Assembly (NCBI GenBank): GCA_006503535.1
Contig: QYRS01000011.1
Span: 1,736,001-1,800,000, forward strand
Direction: 5' to 3'
Origin: Arthrinium phaeospermum
Taxonomy: Eukaryota; Ascomycota; Sordariomycetes; Amphisphaeriales; Apiosporaceae
Length of the DNA: 64,000 bases
Shown: positions 12,661 to 23,530 of the stretch, piece after piece
Layout: every line of letters begins with the position of its first letter
How positions within the stretch are numbered: position 1 is the stretch's first letter
The notes under the pieces: model-generated
The model's database searches: none
The model's input: only the letters and a program-made list of their open reading frames with translations
Told to the model about the DNA's origin: nothing
Position numbers and translations under genes: made by a program

Positions 12661-14302
12661 TCGAATTTTCGATACATGGTGCTCGCAACGAGTGTCTCTC
12701 GTCGCGTATGCAGCGATTCTCCCGCTTTCCTTTGTCTACAGGCGTTCTGCATGGTGCCACGGCGTTTTCTGGTCTTTTCGTCAGGGATCGGACTAGATTT
12801 GGTCCCGCTGGGTAGCACCATGACGGAATGCTGTTTTCCCTTTATTTGGTTTGATTTACACGGGTGTTCCTGGGGGTCAGGCCCTACGTGGCCTGCTCTG
12901 CGTCTTTATGGACTGGCAGAGTCTGTTGAGCTACGATACCTATGGTTGATCATGATTTGGCATTTTGTCATTTTGGCATCTTGGAGCTCTGGGAAAGAGA
13001 TCTCAGCGACTTACATTATTGCTTTTCTCTCATTCGGTAATGTATTACGGAGCACATTGGAGAATCCAATTCTCGACAGTTGCGTTAGCGCTTTTGGAAG
13101 CGTTCACGGGGCTTGGGCTTACTAGACGGCGGAGTATGGTCTTTGATATTCTCATCAAGGCGCCACTTGTCTCTATCTTCTGAGCAGCGCTCTCAGGCAC
13201 AGCATCGACGGCGCAGTATTGGTATGCATCAAATCTGGTGTTCATGGCGGCGGGACTCAGCGGAACGGACTGTTGACTCCTTGTCGAAGGGATCCTGGTT
13301 TACTGGCATCTATCTATGGGATCATGACTTTAACGTCTTGGGCTGCATTCTTGAAGGCCTGGTACACTACTGGTACTGGTTAGGATGAATACGCCCAAGG
13401 TTAAAAGGCGATCATGGTTTTGGCGTAGGGGAGGTTATCTATGTGATGGCGCCCTACGAACAGCGAATTTCATATCGGGGGGCAGGGCACACAAGGAAGG
13501 AAGGAAAGAAAAGAAAAAAACCGGCGAAATTTTTCTGGTGATGTACAATCGCATGGTCAAGACTTGTAACGGTTTACTAGACACCGATAGGCTATGCTTT
13601 CAATACAGCCGATCAAGCTTGCTTGGTCGGGTATATCATCAACCATGAATTCCCTGGCATGTGCATGTGCTTCTGGATGCCGATACTCCCGAGTTCAAAT
13701 ACCCCGGGGTAGGGATTATTAGAGTTTTTGCGGTATCCGGTAATAAGATCGATTCAAGTATTCAAATAGGTAAGACTTCGCGACTTTGCTACTTTATCGA
13801 GCCAGTTGGGGAGCGTAAGAATAACAGTCAGCTGCCGCCAATGATTCCGTCTGTGAGGTTTTGTCACATCGAACTTGGTTTTCGAGCCCAATCGCTCCAA
13901 AGTATCATGAAGCCCAACTCTTCTTGTTCCTGGGTACCTTGTGCTGTCTGGTACTGGCCGTTGAATTTTGGCCTAGCATCTTGAAAGTGACATGATATGT
14001 GGCTGGCTAGTGTGGCTAGAGAGGTCTGGGATACAGATACATGTACATTGACTGTGGCTGGAGCTAGCCAGCCAGCGGGGGTGGATGAGCTCCCAGGCAG
14101 GCTGGAGGTGCACCCGCAAGCTGGGAGCTTCGTCAACCTGGCAGCCTTGCCCTGTGCCTGTACCTTATGCTCCCAGACCAAACAAGCTGAACGACGTCGA
14201 CGAATGATCCCAAGATACCCGAAATAACGCCATTCACCACCCCCCAGACTCATTTCCCGTAACAAACACCATTTACCGATCTGCTTTCAGTGAATAGCAA
14301 TC
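12661..14302. other. Intergenic region, no supported gene
   Basis: A 149-codon open frame begins 16 nt after the previous stop (12676-13125). It is Cys/Trp/Leu-rich without domain features, and I regard it as 3' UTR. The remainder to the proteasome start codon holds only short chance frames. Confidence 0.5.
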
Positions 14303-15413
14303 ATGGCGTCGGGTTACGACAGAGCACTTTCAGGTAAGCCAAGGTCCGGCTCTCGCCCCTCTCCAGACATCACCAGCTAATATGTACACCCATCACCGCA
14401 GTCTTCAGGTATGATGCGTTGAATGAAGCCGTGCCCACCCCAGACCGAATCTGACCAACTTATACAGTCCCGATGGACACGTCTTCCAAGTCGAATATGC
14501 CGGCGAAGCTGTGAAGCGAGGTACGCATCCATGCTATTCACATCCTTACACTGGCGTCATACCAACCAACCACACGCCCCGTCGTTCGGTTGCTCAATCG
14601 ATCCATCAATTCACTCTTCTAACATGACCTCTTTTCTTGCTGCTCTACAGGAACATGCGCGGTCGGAGTCAAGGGTAGCGACATTGTGGTCCTGGGCTGC
14701 GAGAAGCGGTCGGCCATGAAGCTGCAGGACACACGCATCACGCCCTCCAAGATCGGCCTTCTCGACACGCACGTCTGCCTCGCCTTTGCCGGTCTCAACG
14801 CCGACGCCCGCATCCTGGTCGACAAGGCCCGCCTCGAGGCCCAGTCGCACCGCCTCACCGTCGAGGACCCCGTCTCCATCGAGTACATCACCAAGTACGT
14901 CGCCGGCGTGCAGCAGCGCTACACCCAGAGCGGTGGCGTGCGGCCTTTCGGCATCAGCACCATGATTGTGGGATTCGACAAGGGCAGCAAGGTCCCCCGG
15001 CTGTATCAGACGGAGCCCAGCGGTATCTACTCTGCTTGGTACGTCTAGCTTGTATTCTGTGTGCGGCGATTACGGCTACTGACCATGCAAACAGGAAAGC
15101 GAACGCTATCGGCCGCTCCAGCAAGACGGTGCGCGAGTTCTTGGAGCGAAACTACAAGGAGGACATGGACCGCGAGAACACGATCCGACTGGCCATCAAG
15201 TCATTACTAGAGGTGGTGCAGACCGGCGCCAAGAACATCGAGATCGCCATCATGGCACCCGGCAAGACGGTCGAGATGCTGCCCGTGGAGGACATTGAGA
15301 ACTATGTCAAGACCATCGAGGAGGAGAAGCAAGAAGAGGCTGCCAAGAAGAAGACCGGCCGGACGCCGGGTCAAGGTAGCGCTGCCATCCTGACGAGACC
15401 CAGCGGCGAGTAA
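14303..15413 (+). CDS. PRE6: 20S proteasome subunit alpha type-4 (Pre6/PSMA7 family)
   Basis: Five exons: 14303-14333, 14402-14408, 14468-14520, 14651-15038 and 15095-15413; 265 aa. The alpha-subunit N-terminal signature reads [20 protein letters not shown] and is built from three exons, including a 7-nt micro-exon (TCTTCAG). The core follows ([63 protein letters not shown]). The C-terminus is charged ([12 protein letters not shown]). As an alpha-ring subunit it has no catalytic Thr. It forms part of the substrate gate and the docking surface for regulatory particles, in nucleus and cytosol. All five exons are needed to keep frame. It converges on the CHY zinc-finger gene, with about 430 bp between stops. 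Confidence 0.96.
14402..14408 (+). other. 7-nt micro-exon of the proteasome alpha4 gene
   Basis: TCTTCAG lies between a CGCAG acceptor and a GTATGA donor, with introns of 68 and 59 nt on each side. It supplies two bases of Val, all of Phe and two bases of Ser in the invariant alpha-subunit signature. Skipping it would delete that signature and shift the frame. Confidence 0.9.
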
Positions 15414-15845
15414 TGATGACGATGATGATACAACATCAGTGGCCGACTGGATTATTCGGGAAACGGGTGTTGCTCCGAGGTTCCCGGGCTGGCGTGTGTG
15501 GACCGGTAGACAGAGCCATAGAGTGACGGGTCCTATTCACGAACTTGTACACTATCCGCAAGACACCCGAATGCATCAGCGGTTTTGCCTTGTCAATGCA
15601 CACGTTTGAGCATCTTTCCGCGTTTCTCTTTCTCCTGCCAATGTGTCATCTCCGTGAAATCTATAAAGTGGTATCATACTCCCCCATCACCATCATGTCC
15701 AGGTGTGGCCGGTTTTATGTGGCCCATGGTCTATTGTCCCTATCGCCCGGCTCTCATCACATCCCTCAAGCACTGCAAATTCATCCCCATATATACATTT
15801 CCTCTGCTACCTCTTCTTCTTCCTCTTCTCGCTCTCCCTCCCTCC

Positions 15846-16379
15846 TCAGCCCAGCCGGTCGGCCTCCTTGTCGATGTCGAAGACGGTGCGGGTGAGCATG
15901 CTGTCGCCGCCCTGCTTGCCGTCCTTGACGCGGTCGTCCTTGAGCATGCGGTTGTCGACGCGGGCGTCCTCGCCCTCGACTTTCAGGGCGGGCTTGGGGG
16001 TGACGGCCTCGAGCACGAAGTGGTTGTCGCAGTGCGGGCAGTACTCGTCGGCGTCCTCGAACTCCTGGGCGTCCTTGCGGAAGCACTTGCGGCACTTCTT
16101 GCAGGCGAAGACGAGCTCGAGCGTCTGCTTGAGGGGGTGCGACTCCTGCTCGTGGTGGCAGTCGGCGCAGTCGAACCACTTGCGGCAGCAGGGGCTGCGG
16201 ATGCTGACTTGGGCGTTGAGGATGTGTTTGCTGTTGGGGAGAGAGGGGGGTTATCTTGTTAGTAAGGTGGTTCCGTGTGGTGGGCAAGTGTGGCATGCGG
16301 AAGCAATTGGGGGGTTGTTCCCCGAGCTGCACGTTGTCGGGTAGGACCGTCGGGGGGCAGGAGGGGCGGCGTACCACAT
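15846..16379 (-). CDS. CHY-type zinc-finger protein
   Basis: Exon 1 contributes only ATGTG (16379-16375). After a 144-nt intron, exon 2 (16230-15846) continues, giving MCKHILNAQVSIRSPC and 129 aa in total. Paired metal ligands are C2 and H4, then SPCCRKWFDCADCHHE, a CKKCRKC knuckle and a CPHCDNH knuckle, matching the CHY zinc-finger fold. The C-terminal 45 residues are charged and probably disordered. Relatives include yeast Hot13, which acts on small Tim proteins of the mitochondrial intermembrane space. The lengths and extra motifs differ, so the same function is not assumed. A long overlapping open frame on this strand (15781-16569) reads the GC-rich exon in the wrong frame. Confidence 0.85.
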
Positions 16380-16978
16380 GGTGCGTTCGTGAGACCGGAG
16401 CCTTGAATCGTGGGTGTATGCTCGTACACGTTTGTTTTGTTGGCGGTATACGGTCCGGTGCGGGTGCTTTTCGTCTCTGTGGCAAGAGAATCCAAGGCGG
16501 GTGTCGTCGCGCAAGGGAATGGCAATGGTGGTCTTGTCGATTCGTTGGTGGTGTTGACTCTTCATCCACTCAAAAAAGCGTAGCGCGGGGCGGTGGAGTG
16601 GCGTGTTAGTGAATGTCGTTGCCCCTGCAAGCTGCTCAATTAATAAGCTCGGGGTCCCCCTGTTAACCCCTACATCCAGCTACTTGTATTCCGCCATCTA
16701 AAGCGACAGACGAACACAAGTTGGCTAATTTTGGTTTCTCGTACCGAGCAACGTCAGGTATTCGATACGGTCACGGCAGCTCACAATTATATGATCATGT
16801 GGACAAACAACAAGTACTAGGGCTACGGCAAACTAGTATTGCAGCCTGGATCTATGAATGAACAATTGGACAGTCGCGCCCAACGGAACACGCCGAGGTG
16901 GAATTGCAAGTATCTATATTCTTCAGTCGTCAATGGACCATCCTCTTGTTTGGCTACGGATCAAACTTGAGGTTGCGA

Positions 16979-18059
16979 TCACACGACCCAACCACCATCT
17001 ACCGGAAGATTCTGGCCCGTAATGTAAGAAGAGTAGTCACTCAGCAAGAACAGGATGGGCTTGGCCTGCTCGTGAGCCTCTGCAACGCGTCCCTGGATCG
17101 TATCGGCCGCCACGTTTGGTATCTCGGCTCCGCCCTCCTTGAGCCGTTCCGCCGCCCTGTCATACATGAGCGTCGCCGTATGGCCCCTAAAGCGGTGTAA
17201 CCTGGTCAGCATCGTTGGTCTTTTCTTTCGCTCATCCCATGGCCCTGCTTCTCCTTCCGAGAACAGGCTGAGGATGCAATGGGTTCCTTCGCGTGATACA
17301 CCGAGAGTGCAAGAAGGGCAGATACTCACGGCCCCGTCGCGTTGATCCGGATGCCCTTGGGCCCCCACTCCTTGGCCGCTGCGCGCGTCAGGCCCAGCAC
17401 GCCGTGCTTGGCCGCCGTGTAGGGCGCGTAGCACTCCAGGCCCACGATGCCGAGGATGCTGCCCACGTTGACGATGGCGGCGCCGGCCTCCATGCGGCGG
17501 AGCTCGGCGCGCATGCTATAGAAGACGCCCGTCAGGTTGGCGTCCAGCACGGTCTGCCACGTCGCGGCGCGCATCTCGGTGATGGGCACGGCCTCGGGGG
17601 CCTCGAGCGACGCCGCGTTGACCGCGCCGTCCAGCTTCTTGCGGCGGCCGTCGGGGCCCGCGAACTTGTCCACCGTCGCCTGGATCCACGCCTCCACCTG
17701 CGCCTCGTCCGCGATGTCGAGCTGGTACGACATGGCGCCCGCCGCGCCGTGGGGCGACGCCGACGCCAGCTCTGCTTCCACCCGCGCCAGACGCCCCGTG
17801 TCCCGGCCGCAGATGGAGACGTAGGCGCCGAAGGTTGCTAATGCTAATGCGGTTGAGCGGCCCTGCGCATGTCGGTCAGCCTGAGTAGGTGGCGCATGTG
17901 TCGCGATCCGGGGGTGCAACATACCATGCCAGAGGAACCACCGGAAATGGCGTAGACATTTCCCTTGAGGCTTGCCTCCAAGGGTATGGCCTCCGGTATG
18001 AGGCCGAGGCCACTAGTGCCCTGAGCTTCCAGATCGTTGCTTGACATCTTCCTGTGCAT
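16979..18059 (-). CDS. Short-chain dehydrogenase/reductase (SDR)
   Basis: Exons 18059-17925, 17862-17330 and 17186-16979 give 291 aa (287 if the second ATG at 18047 is used). Introns are 62 and 143 nt with GTATGT and GTGAGT donors. Classical SDR motifs are complete: cofactor loop SGGSSGMGR (Gly40 to Gly46, split by intron 1), catalytic Asn154 (DANLTG), Ser180 (VNVGSILG) and Tyr193-Thr-Ala-Ala-Lys197. The C-terminus ends SYITGQNLPVDGGWVV, the usual SDR closing motif. It should be a soluble NAD(P)H-dependent oxidoreductase; the substrate cannot be read from the sequence. No transporter, synthase or P450 lies beside it, so no pathway is suggested. Confidence 0.92.
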
Positions 18060-18899
18060 GCAGAATATCTCGGATGCTTACTGCGAGGACAAGTTGCTGA
18101 TGGATTCCAGCATAGATGCACATTCGATGCTCCAATGTACGTGCCTGTAGGGCTGGAATCTACCCCGCTCATGTCTACAGTTCATCGGATGATCATACGA
18201 TATGCCGGGCCAAGGCGACCTCTGAGAGCCCCTGTACAGATAACATAGTCGATTACGAACCGGGACGTCTGCCGGGAGAGCGAGCCGAGAGCGCTGAAAC
18301 TGTGTGCAGAGGGCAGGGAAATCTGCTTGGCATTTGCAGACCCCCCTGGCACATGGCTGTCACGGGTCTTGGCATTCAACGGTCAGCCCTATCCGAATGG
18401 AAATGATCAACGCTTCCATCGCTGTAGAAGAGGCTCGGGTATTGCAGAGTCACATTGACCCCCATTGAAGACCTGGTACTGAACAATCATGTGCTCATCA
18501 CATTGCATTAACCAGAAACTAACCACACCAACTGCCAACCAACGTACAAGCAAACTCATGACAAGGATACCCTTGACCTCGTCATACAGCGGCCTTTGGT
18601 TCTCTACTTGGACGCCATGGTCTTTCTTCCATACGTCGGTACGGAACTGGAAAATCAATGAACATAATCATCTTGTTTGCTTGAACAGAAGGTTCCCGAT
18701 CATCTAATGACGTTCGGCGGAGGCGATGCTCAACTCGATGTGGATGGGCCGGGGAAATACGCACTCCCTGTGTCGAACCAGTCTGTCGGGACCTGTGGCG
18801 TCATGTGAAATAATTATTCTGTAGCGGAAGAAATGCACGGAGAGCACCAGCACCCCAGCCAAACGAGAGCCGGCCAAGCCCTGCTCCACTCCCGATGGA
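18060..18899. other. Upstream region of the SDR gene
   Basis: 840 bp containing the SDR promoter on one side and reaching the start of a decayed membrane-protein gene on the other. Only short frames without domain features are present. Confidence 0.45.
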
Positions 18900-19710
18900 C
18901 TGGTGTCCAACTTTGTCGACCCGGGGGACCACTCGGGCATCGTGTACCATGACGGGTACGGCTTCACCATCGCCGCTTATGTCGTTCTCATGATCCGTCT
19001 GTACACCCGTCCCTTCGTCCTTCAGCTCGGCCTGCTCCCAGATGATTATCTCATCATCGTGTCCATGGTTGTTTGTCGGCTTCATCATCTGGGCCCTCCC
19101 CGCCACAACGGCCAATATTTCCATGCTGCTGCTGTACCCGCAGCTCTCGCTCGTGCCCAAGGTCCACTGGGTCGTGTACTTGACGATGTTCGTCGAGTTT
19201 ATTATTTTTGAGGGAACCTGCTCTTTGTGAGTCTTTTGTTTCTGCCGGGAAACCTTGGTATGAATCGAAAAAAAAGAAAGAAGAAAGAAGAAGAAAGAAG
19301 TGTTGTCGTACTCGCTCATCGCCACCTTCACGACCATATTCGGCTGCGTCCCCGTCGAGGCTACTTGAGAGTACCGCCCGGCCGGCCGCACCGGGGCCGC
19401 ATGTCTGGACCGCAAGAACGCCGTATACGCCACATGCCCCCTCAACACCCTTACCGACTCCACCATCTTGCTGCTCCCTACCCCCGTGTTCTGGGACCTA
19501 CAGATGCCGCGGCGCCAGAAGTTGGCCTTCATCAGCCTCTTCCTTGCCGAGGGCGCCGCCTGCGTCGCGGTCATTGTCCGGGCCGTGTCCATGCCTAAGC
19601 CGTGGAATAATTCTGATTATACGTGACTGGTGGTTGACCAGTACGTCATGTGGTAAGCAAGCAAACTCCAGTATTTCCACGTCCTCGTCGGCAACGTATG
19701 TGTTTCGAGA
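18900..19710 (+). pseudogene. Relic of a fungal rhodopsin-like integral membrane protein gene
   Basis: Three frame-disrupted pieces read like the fungal rhodopsin-domain family (multi-helix plasma-membrane proteins). First, 18903 onward: VSNFVDPGDHSGIVYHDGYG, then AAYVVLMIRLYTRPFVLQLG and DDYLIIV. Second, in another frame from about 19075: FVGFIIWALP, ISMLLLYPQLSLVPKVHWVV, YLTMFVEFIIF. Third, from about 19313: SLIATFTTIFGCVPVEA, then CLDRKNAVYA, LTDSTILLLPTPVFWDLQMP and RRQKLAFISLFLAEGAACVA. The third piece has in-frame TGA codons at 19366-19368 and 19624-19626, each where Trp would fit. A purine-only tract (about 19268-19300) lies between pieces two and three. No single intron set restores a full reading frame, and the C-terminal third is missing. 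I call it a dead copy. Confidence 0.7.
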
Positions 19711-20366
19711 CATCCCTAATATTTGCCCGGCGCATCTGATTTGGGTTTATCGAAATCGATCTTGGCACCATCTGCTCGGTAGAACAATGCCCCCCGGTGT
19801 GAAAAGGGGAGGCACCCTAGACTCGGGAGATAGCTACCAGCTCACGAAAACGGGCAGCACGAGATCGCATCAGGGGATGGGACTAACAATAGAATCTCTT
19901 CCCGGACGACCTCAACTTGCCGATTTGGGCGCCTACTTATGCCACAGCGGGGGGAGACAGACGACGGGGGCACCACGTAGAAGCAGGCTTGCGCCCGGGA
20001 GTCAGGAAGACTGCAGATTTTACTATTGCTAGGTTAAACTAGAATATCCCTTGGGGAGTGGATCAAACCGGTCGGTCACCCGTGGTGGCATGTTTATAGG
20101 GCCCAAAAGGGGCGCTGAGGAGGAAGTGGAGAGATGGTTTCCCGCCTAGGTCTATAGAAAACAACGATAATCGTAACGAGATAGCTCTCTCAGGCAACGA
20201 GAGACATTTGACACAATTCGAATCTGCATGTATTTACATAGGATCCTGGCTTTGAACCGTGCTAAGGTTGAGTCAGACGTGTGGGCCTAGGGACGCACTA
20301 GAGTCGTCACCAACCCATATATATACACATAGTGCACGAATTTTCCATCAAATCAACTGATAACTG

Positions 20367-20405
20367 TCTTTGGTAGTATAGTGGTCAGTATGCGAGCTTG
20401 TCATC
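20367..20405 (+). pseudogene. tRNA-Asp 5'-half fragment
   Basis: The block from acceptor strand to anticodon loop (GGTAGTATAGTGGTCAGTAT, then GAGCTTGTCAT) matches the 5' half of the tRNA-Asp at 23267-23355 almost base for base. After the GTC anticodon and the following AT the match stops. No anticodon 3' strand, clear T-arm or acceptor 3' strand follows. An AT-rich TATATATA stretch lies about 45 nt upstream, as it does for the intact gene. Confidence 0.65.
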
Positions 20406-23237
20406 TATCTCTGTCCGGGAATTATAATCGTTGTAGTGCAACAGTTGTGATAGCTTCAAGAACGTAGAGATATGGCACAGTCTGTTGTGGTGTTTGGAGA
20501 AGGCCAACTGATGAACCAGGGCCCGAGCGCTCAGCTGAGCTTACTAGTGCCTAGGTAGGTGAATGAGGCGAATGAGGCTGATGAGGCCATAGGTTAGTGG
20601 CTGGAGTCCAAGATACCCCACACCCCCGTATCTCACTCTTATCTCCCGTCCATACCTCACGCGCATACGCACGTACCAGTGCCAGCGCCAGCCCACTAGC
20701 CACACTCATGTGGCTAGTAGTGGCTGGCAAAAAGAAGCAGCTGGTCTGGGGTTTGAGATAAGATCACCCAGCCTGCAGCAAGGATCAGTTACCACGCCTC
20801 CTTCGGAATTGCTTCAGTATTTGTCGGCCATCGATTTTGCGATATGTAATTGAACGACTGGGCGATGGGCGATCATATCTAATTGAAATTCAATTTCGTT
20901 CTTATTTTACTCTATCAACTCTACCAAATAGGTTGCGACGATGTGCAAAGCTTCAATTGGAATATCGAGTGCAGGGCTGATATGTTGGGCGGCTGAATTA
21001 TGCAAGACGACTCCAAAGATCCATATGGCTCCAAGCATCCATTGATTCATGTATGTAGGGCCAATCTGTGCTGGCCAAAAATTGACGGGCCGGCCAATTG
21101 CTTCAACTGTCAATCAGCCACTCTTGCGTGCGAAGTCGAAAGGTGGGGGGGGGGGCTGCTTCAATGCGATGGGTCCTTCGGGTGGTGGGCAGTCGGGTGA
21201 GGTACATGCTTGCGTCCCTGGGCGGGTCAATGTGTACTTGGGTCTTCAGTCCATTGACCCCAATTGATCTTTACAAGTTAAGGCGAGAATTTACGGGAAA
21301 GTGTATACCCCGGAAATGGTTGCTAGACCGGGGTTCGCGTCCCCGGGAGAGAGAGCTCTCAGGTTGGAGTTGGGTTTGGACAAGTTGAGCAGAAGTACCT
21401 ACCTCTCCCATCCCCTCCTTCCGCGCATGTAGCTTATGGATCCAGCCCGAGCCGGGATACATTATTCAACCCCGCACGAGCCACAGCAAGCTACTGTAAC
21501 GAGCCACACAAGCCGCTGTGACAGCTGCCGAGCTAAGTACTCCGTACCCAACAATCCAACCTGTCATCACGACGGTTACCTAATCTACAGTTCTGCGTCA
21601 GCTATCGCGACGAACATACCACCCCCAACATGCGACACAATTGAGCCACACAATCAAGCTACGGACCAGACCCGTCATATGCACCGGTTGCAATTGATAG
21701 CTCGCGCTCCTCATGATCTTCAGGATAGAATGCACTTAGATGAGGAGGCAATTGACGGGGTGCACGTCGTGATATTTGATGTGGTGCATTTCCTGCTACT
21801 CTGATGAGTCTTCCACCACCTCATCCCCCAAGCGCATACATCAATGCAAGCAACAAGGCCGACGTCCAAGAGATCTGTCTGAACCGACAGCTCCCACCCC
21901 ACCATTACCTCAGAAGCTCAGATCCACTCAGCTCATTACACATTAGGTAAGCTAAGGCTTATCGTCAGATTAGATATGATAAGCTCGGATAAGATAAGAG
22001 AAACACTGGTGGGCAGGTAGTGGGCTTAGTGTGGCTCGTCCGTGGCTTATGTGGCTGGAATTTGAGATTGCTTCCAATTGAGCTACCAAAGGCAGCACCC
22101 AAGCAACAACGACAACACCAACAGCTGCCCTCTTGGTCGTTATTCTTCGTGTCGACATTGGTCCCGTCCGTGATCAGCCGGCACTGCCCGGACTTCCTCT
22201 TGCTCACGTCGGTTGTGCAAGAGCTCTTCACCACCATTTCTTCACGTCGGAGGACCTGCCGGCTGATGCGTACAGACATCCATCCCCTCCAACTGTTGGC
22301 AACTACCACAACCGAGCCCGAAGCATCAAAACAAGCCCGACCCACATAGAGAAATGTATCAAGGATGCGAATTGAAAGGATGTTCTACTAGCTATGTTTC
22401 TCAAGCGGATGCGACCGTGGGAAAGCTGCCTGTGAACCGATGAACGTAGAAAACCCCGGCAACGCGACAGCCGGTCGGATGTCAAACAACAAGCAAGCAA
22501 GCCGATCAGTCTTTCGATTTTGGATTGGTCTTGACGGCATTATTCAAAGAAGTTCCGAGGGCACCTACTGTACATATACAGACCTCGCTCGCACCACTCC
22601 TGTTTTTGGATGCCTTCTTCAAGATCAATGGATGCTCCGACAGGTTATGAGCCTGGGTTCTGCGCCCACGACCGCCTCTGTTCTCGAGGTCTTTCATTCG
22701 ATTCCTTCAGTGGCCACGTCTTATCTTCTGCCATACCGGGAGAGCATGCTACCATGCATACCTTCACTTCTAGTGAGCTCACACTCTTGTCCGACACAGG
22801 CTTGCCGGCTTCGACACGCCTCAATTTCACAACACCATAGATATTCGCGACCTTTGCTACAGGTGTTGGCACATTGACCGGTGTTGGCGTACCGCATTGG
22901 CCGTAGCGCTACCCCTCAACACTAAAGAACATCGCGACTCTCGTTGCCGGTCTCAGCGCATCGCATCGACCGATGATGGCGCACCACATCGGCTGGCGTT
23001 GGCATACAGCATCAACAAATAGGTGCGCCAATAGGATGGTAAGGTTGAAGTATGACAAAGCTTCAAGTGCATATTTAATTGTATCTTTGAGTGTGGTTGA
23101 GTATCAACTAGCCACGCACAGGTCACTCGAGCTCTTCCTAAGTCAAAGGTCTAGTTACCTAGTCTTTTGACCATTTTCCGGAAAGCGAAAGGTAAGACCG
23201 TCTCTGACGGGGAATCGCAAGGCAAAGCAAAAGCAAC

Positions 23238-23242
23238 AAAAA
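23238..23242 (-). terminator. Pol III T-run for tRNA-Asp
   Basis: Five consecutive T residues on the tRNA strand, 25 nt past the tRNA 3' end. This is the first T-run of four or more and so the likely RNA polymerase III terminator. The transcript would then carry one repeat-motif copy as its 3' trailer. Confidence 0.55.
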
Positions 23243-23266
23243 TTGAAGACCGTCTCTGACGGGGAA

Positions 23267-23355
23267 CTCCTCGACTGGGAATTGAACCCAGGTCTCCAGC
23301 GTACTTGAAATCGAGTGATGACAAGCTGGCATACTGACCACTATACTATCGGGGA
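23267..23355 (-). tRNA. tRNA-Asp(GTC) with a 17-nt intron
   Basis: 89 nt including the discriminator G. Acceptor strands TCCCCGA and TCGAGGA pair at six of seven positions (one C-A mismatch at pair 4-69). The D-arm TAGTATAGTGGTCAGTAT contains the A box. The anticodon stem CCAGC/GCTGG encloses TTGTCA with anticodon GTC. The T-arm is CTGGG-TTCAATT-CCCAG with a good B box. A 17-nt insert (complement 23302-23318) sits one base 3' of the anticodon, the canonical site for tRNA introns. The anticodon and T stems are perfectly paired, so the gene is probably functional despite the acceptor mismatch. Confidence 0.92.
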
Positions 23356-23477
23356 TTGATGGTTGTTGGCAACCATTGATTGTTGAAAAATACTTTAGTT
23401 AATAAGCTATATATACATTGGGTACAGTGGCCGACCCGGATTTCTGCTTGCCTACATCCTAGACTGGAAGTTCCCTA

Positions 23478-23530
23478 CCATCTCCCACGGGGAACCGACT
23501 GAGAACTTCTCGGTTCCCCGTGAGAGATGG
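23478..23530. repeat. 21-bp inverted repeat with 11-nt loop
   Basis: Left arm 23478-23498 and right arm 23510-23530 are reverse complements at 20 of 21 positions, with an 11-nt spacer. The arms are diverged copies of the motif family described for 23194-23990. Single-stranded DNA or RNA would fold into a stable stem-loop. Confidence 0.9.

Larger units (their letters stand above)
19711..23266. other. Gene-poor region
   Basis: 3.5 kb without a supported protein gene. It holds a tRNA-Asp fragment (separate entry), an 11-nt G run (21145-21155), a T-arm-like hairpin near 21331-21349 with no tRNA around it, and several short chance frames. Composition is more A/T-rich than the flanking genes in places (20870-21000). 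No transposase, reverse transcriptase or long terminal repeat could be recognised. Confidence 0.5.

Noticed and set aside
12676..13125. 149-codon frame just after the decapping-activator stop
   Set aside because: Probably 3' UTR; Trp/Cys-rich random composition and no homology recognised.
15781..16569. 262-codon Arg/Pro-rich frame on the minus strand
   Set aside because: Reads the CHY zinc-finger exon in the wrong frame; the neighbouring frame gives complete zinc knuckles.
21331..21349. T-arm-like hairpin around a GGGGTTCGCGTCCCC core
   Set aside because: No acceptor, D-arm or anticodon arm can be drawn around it.
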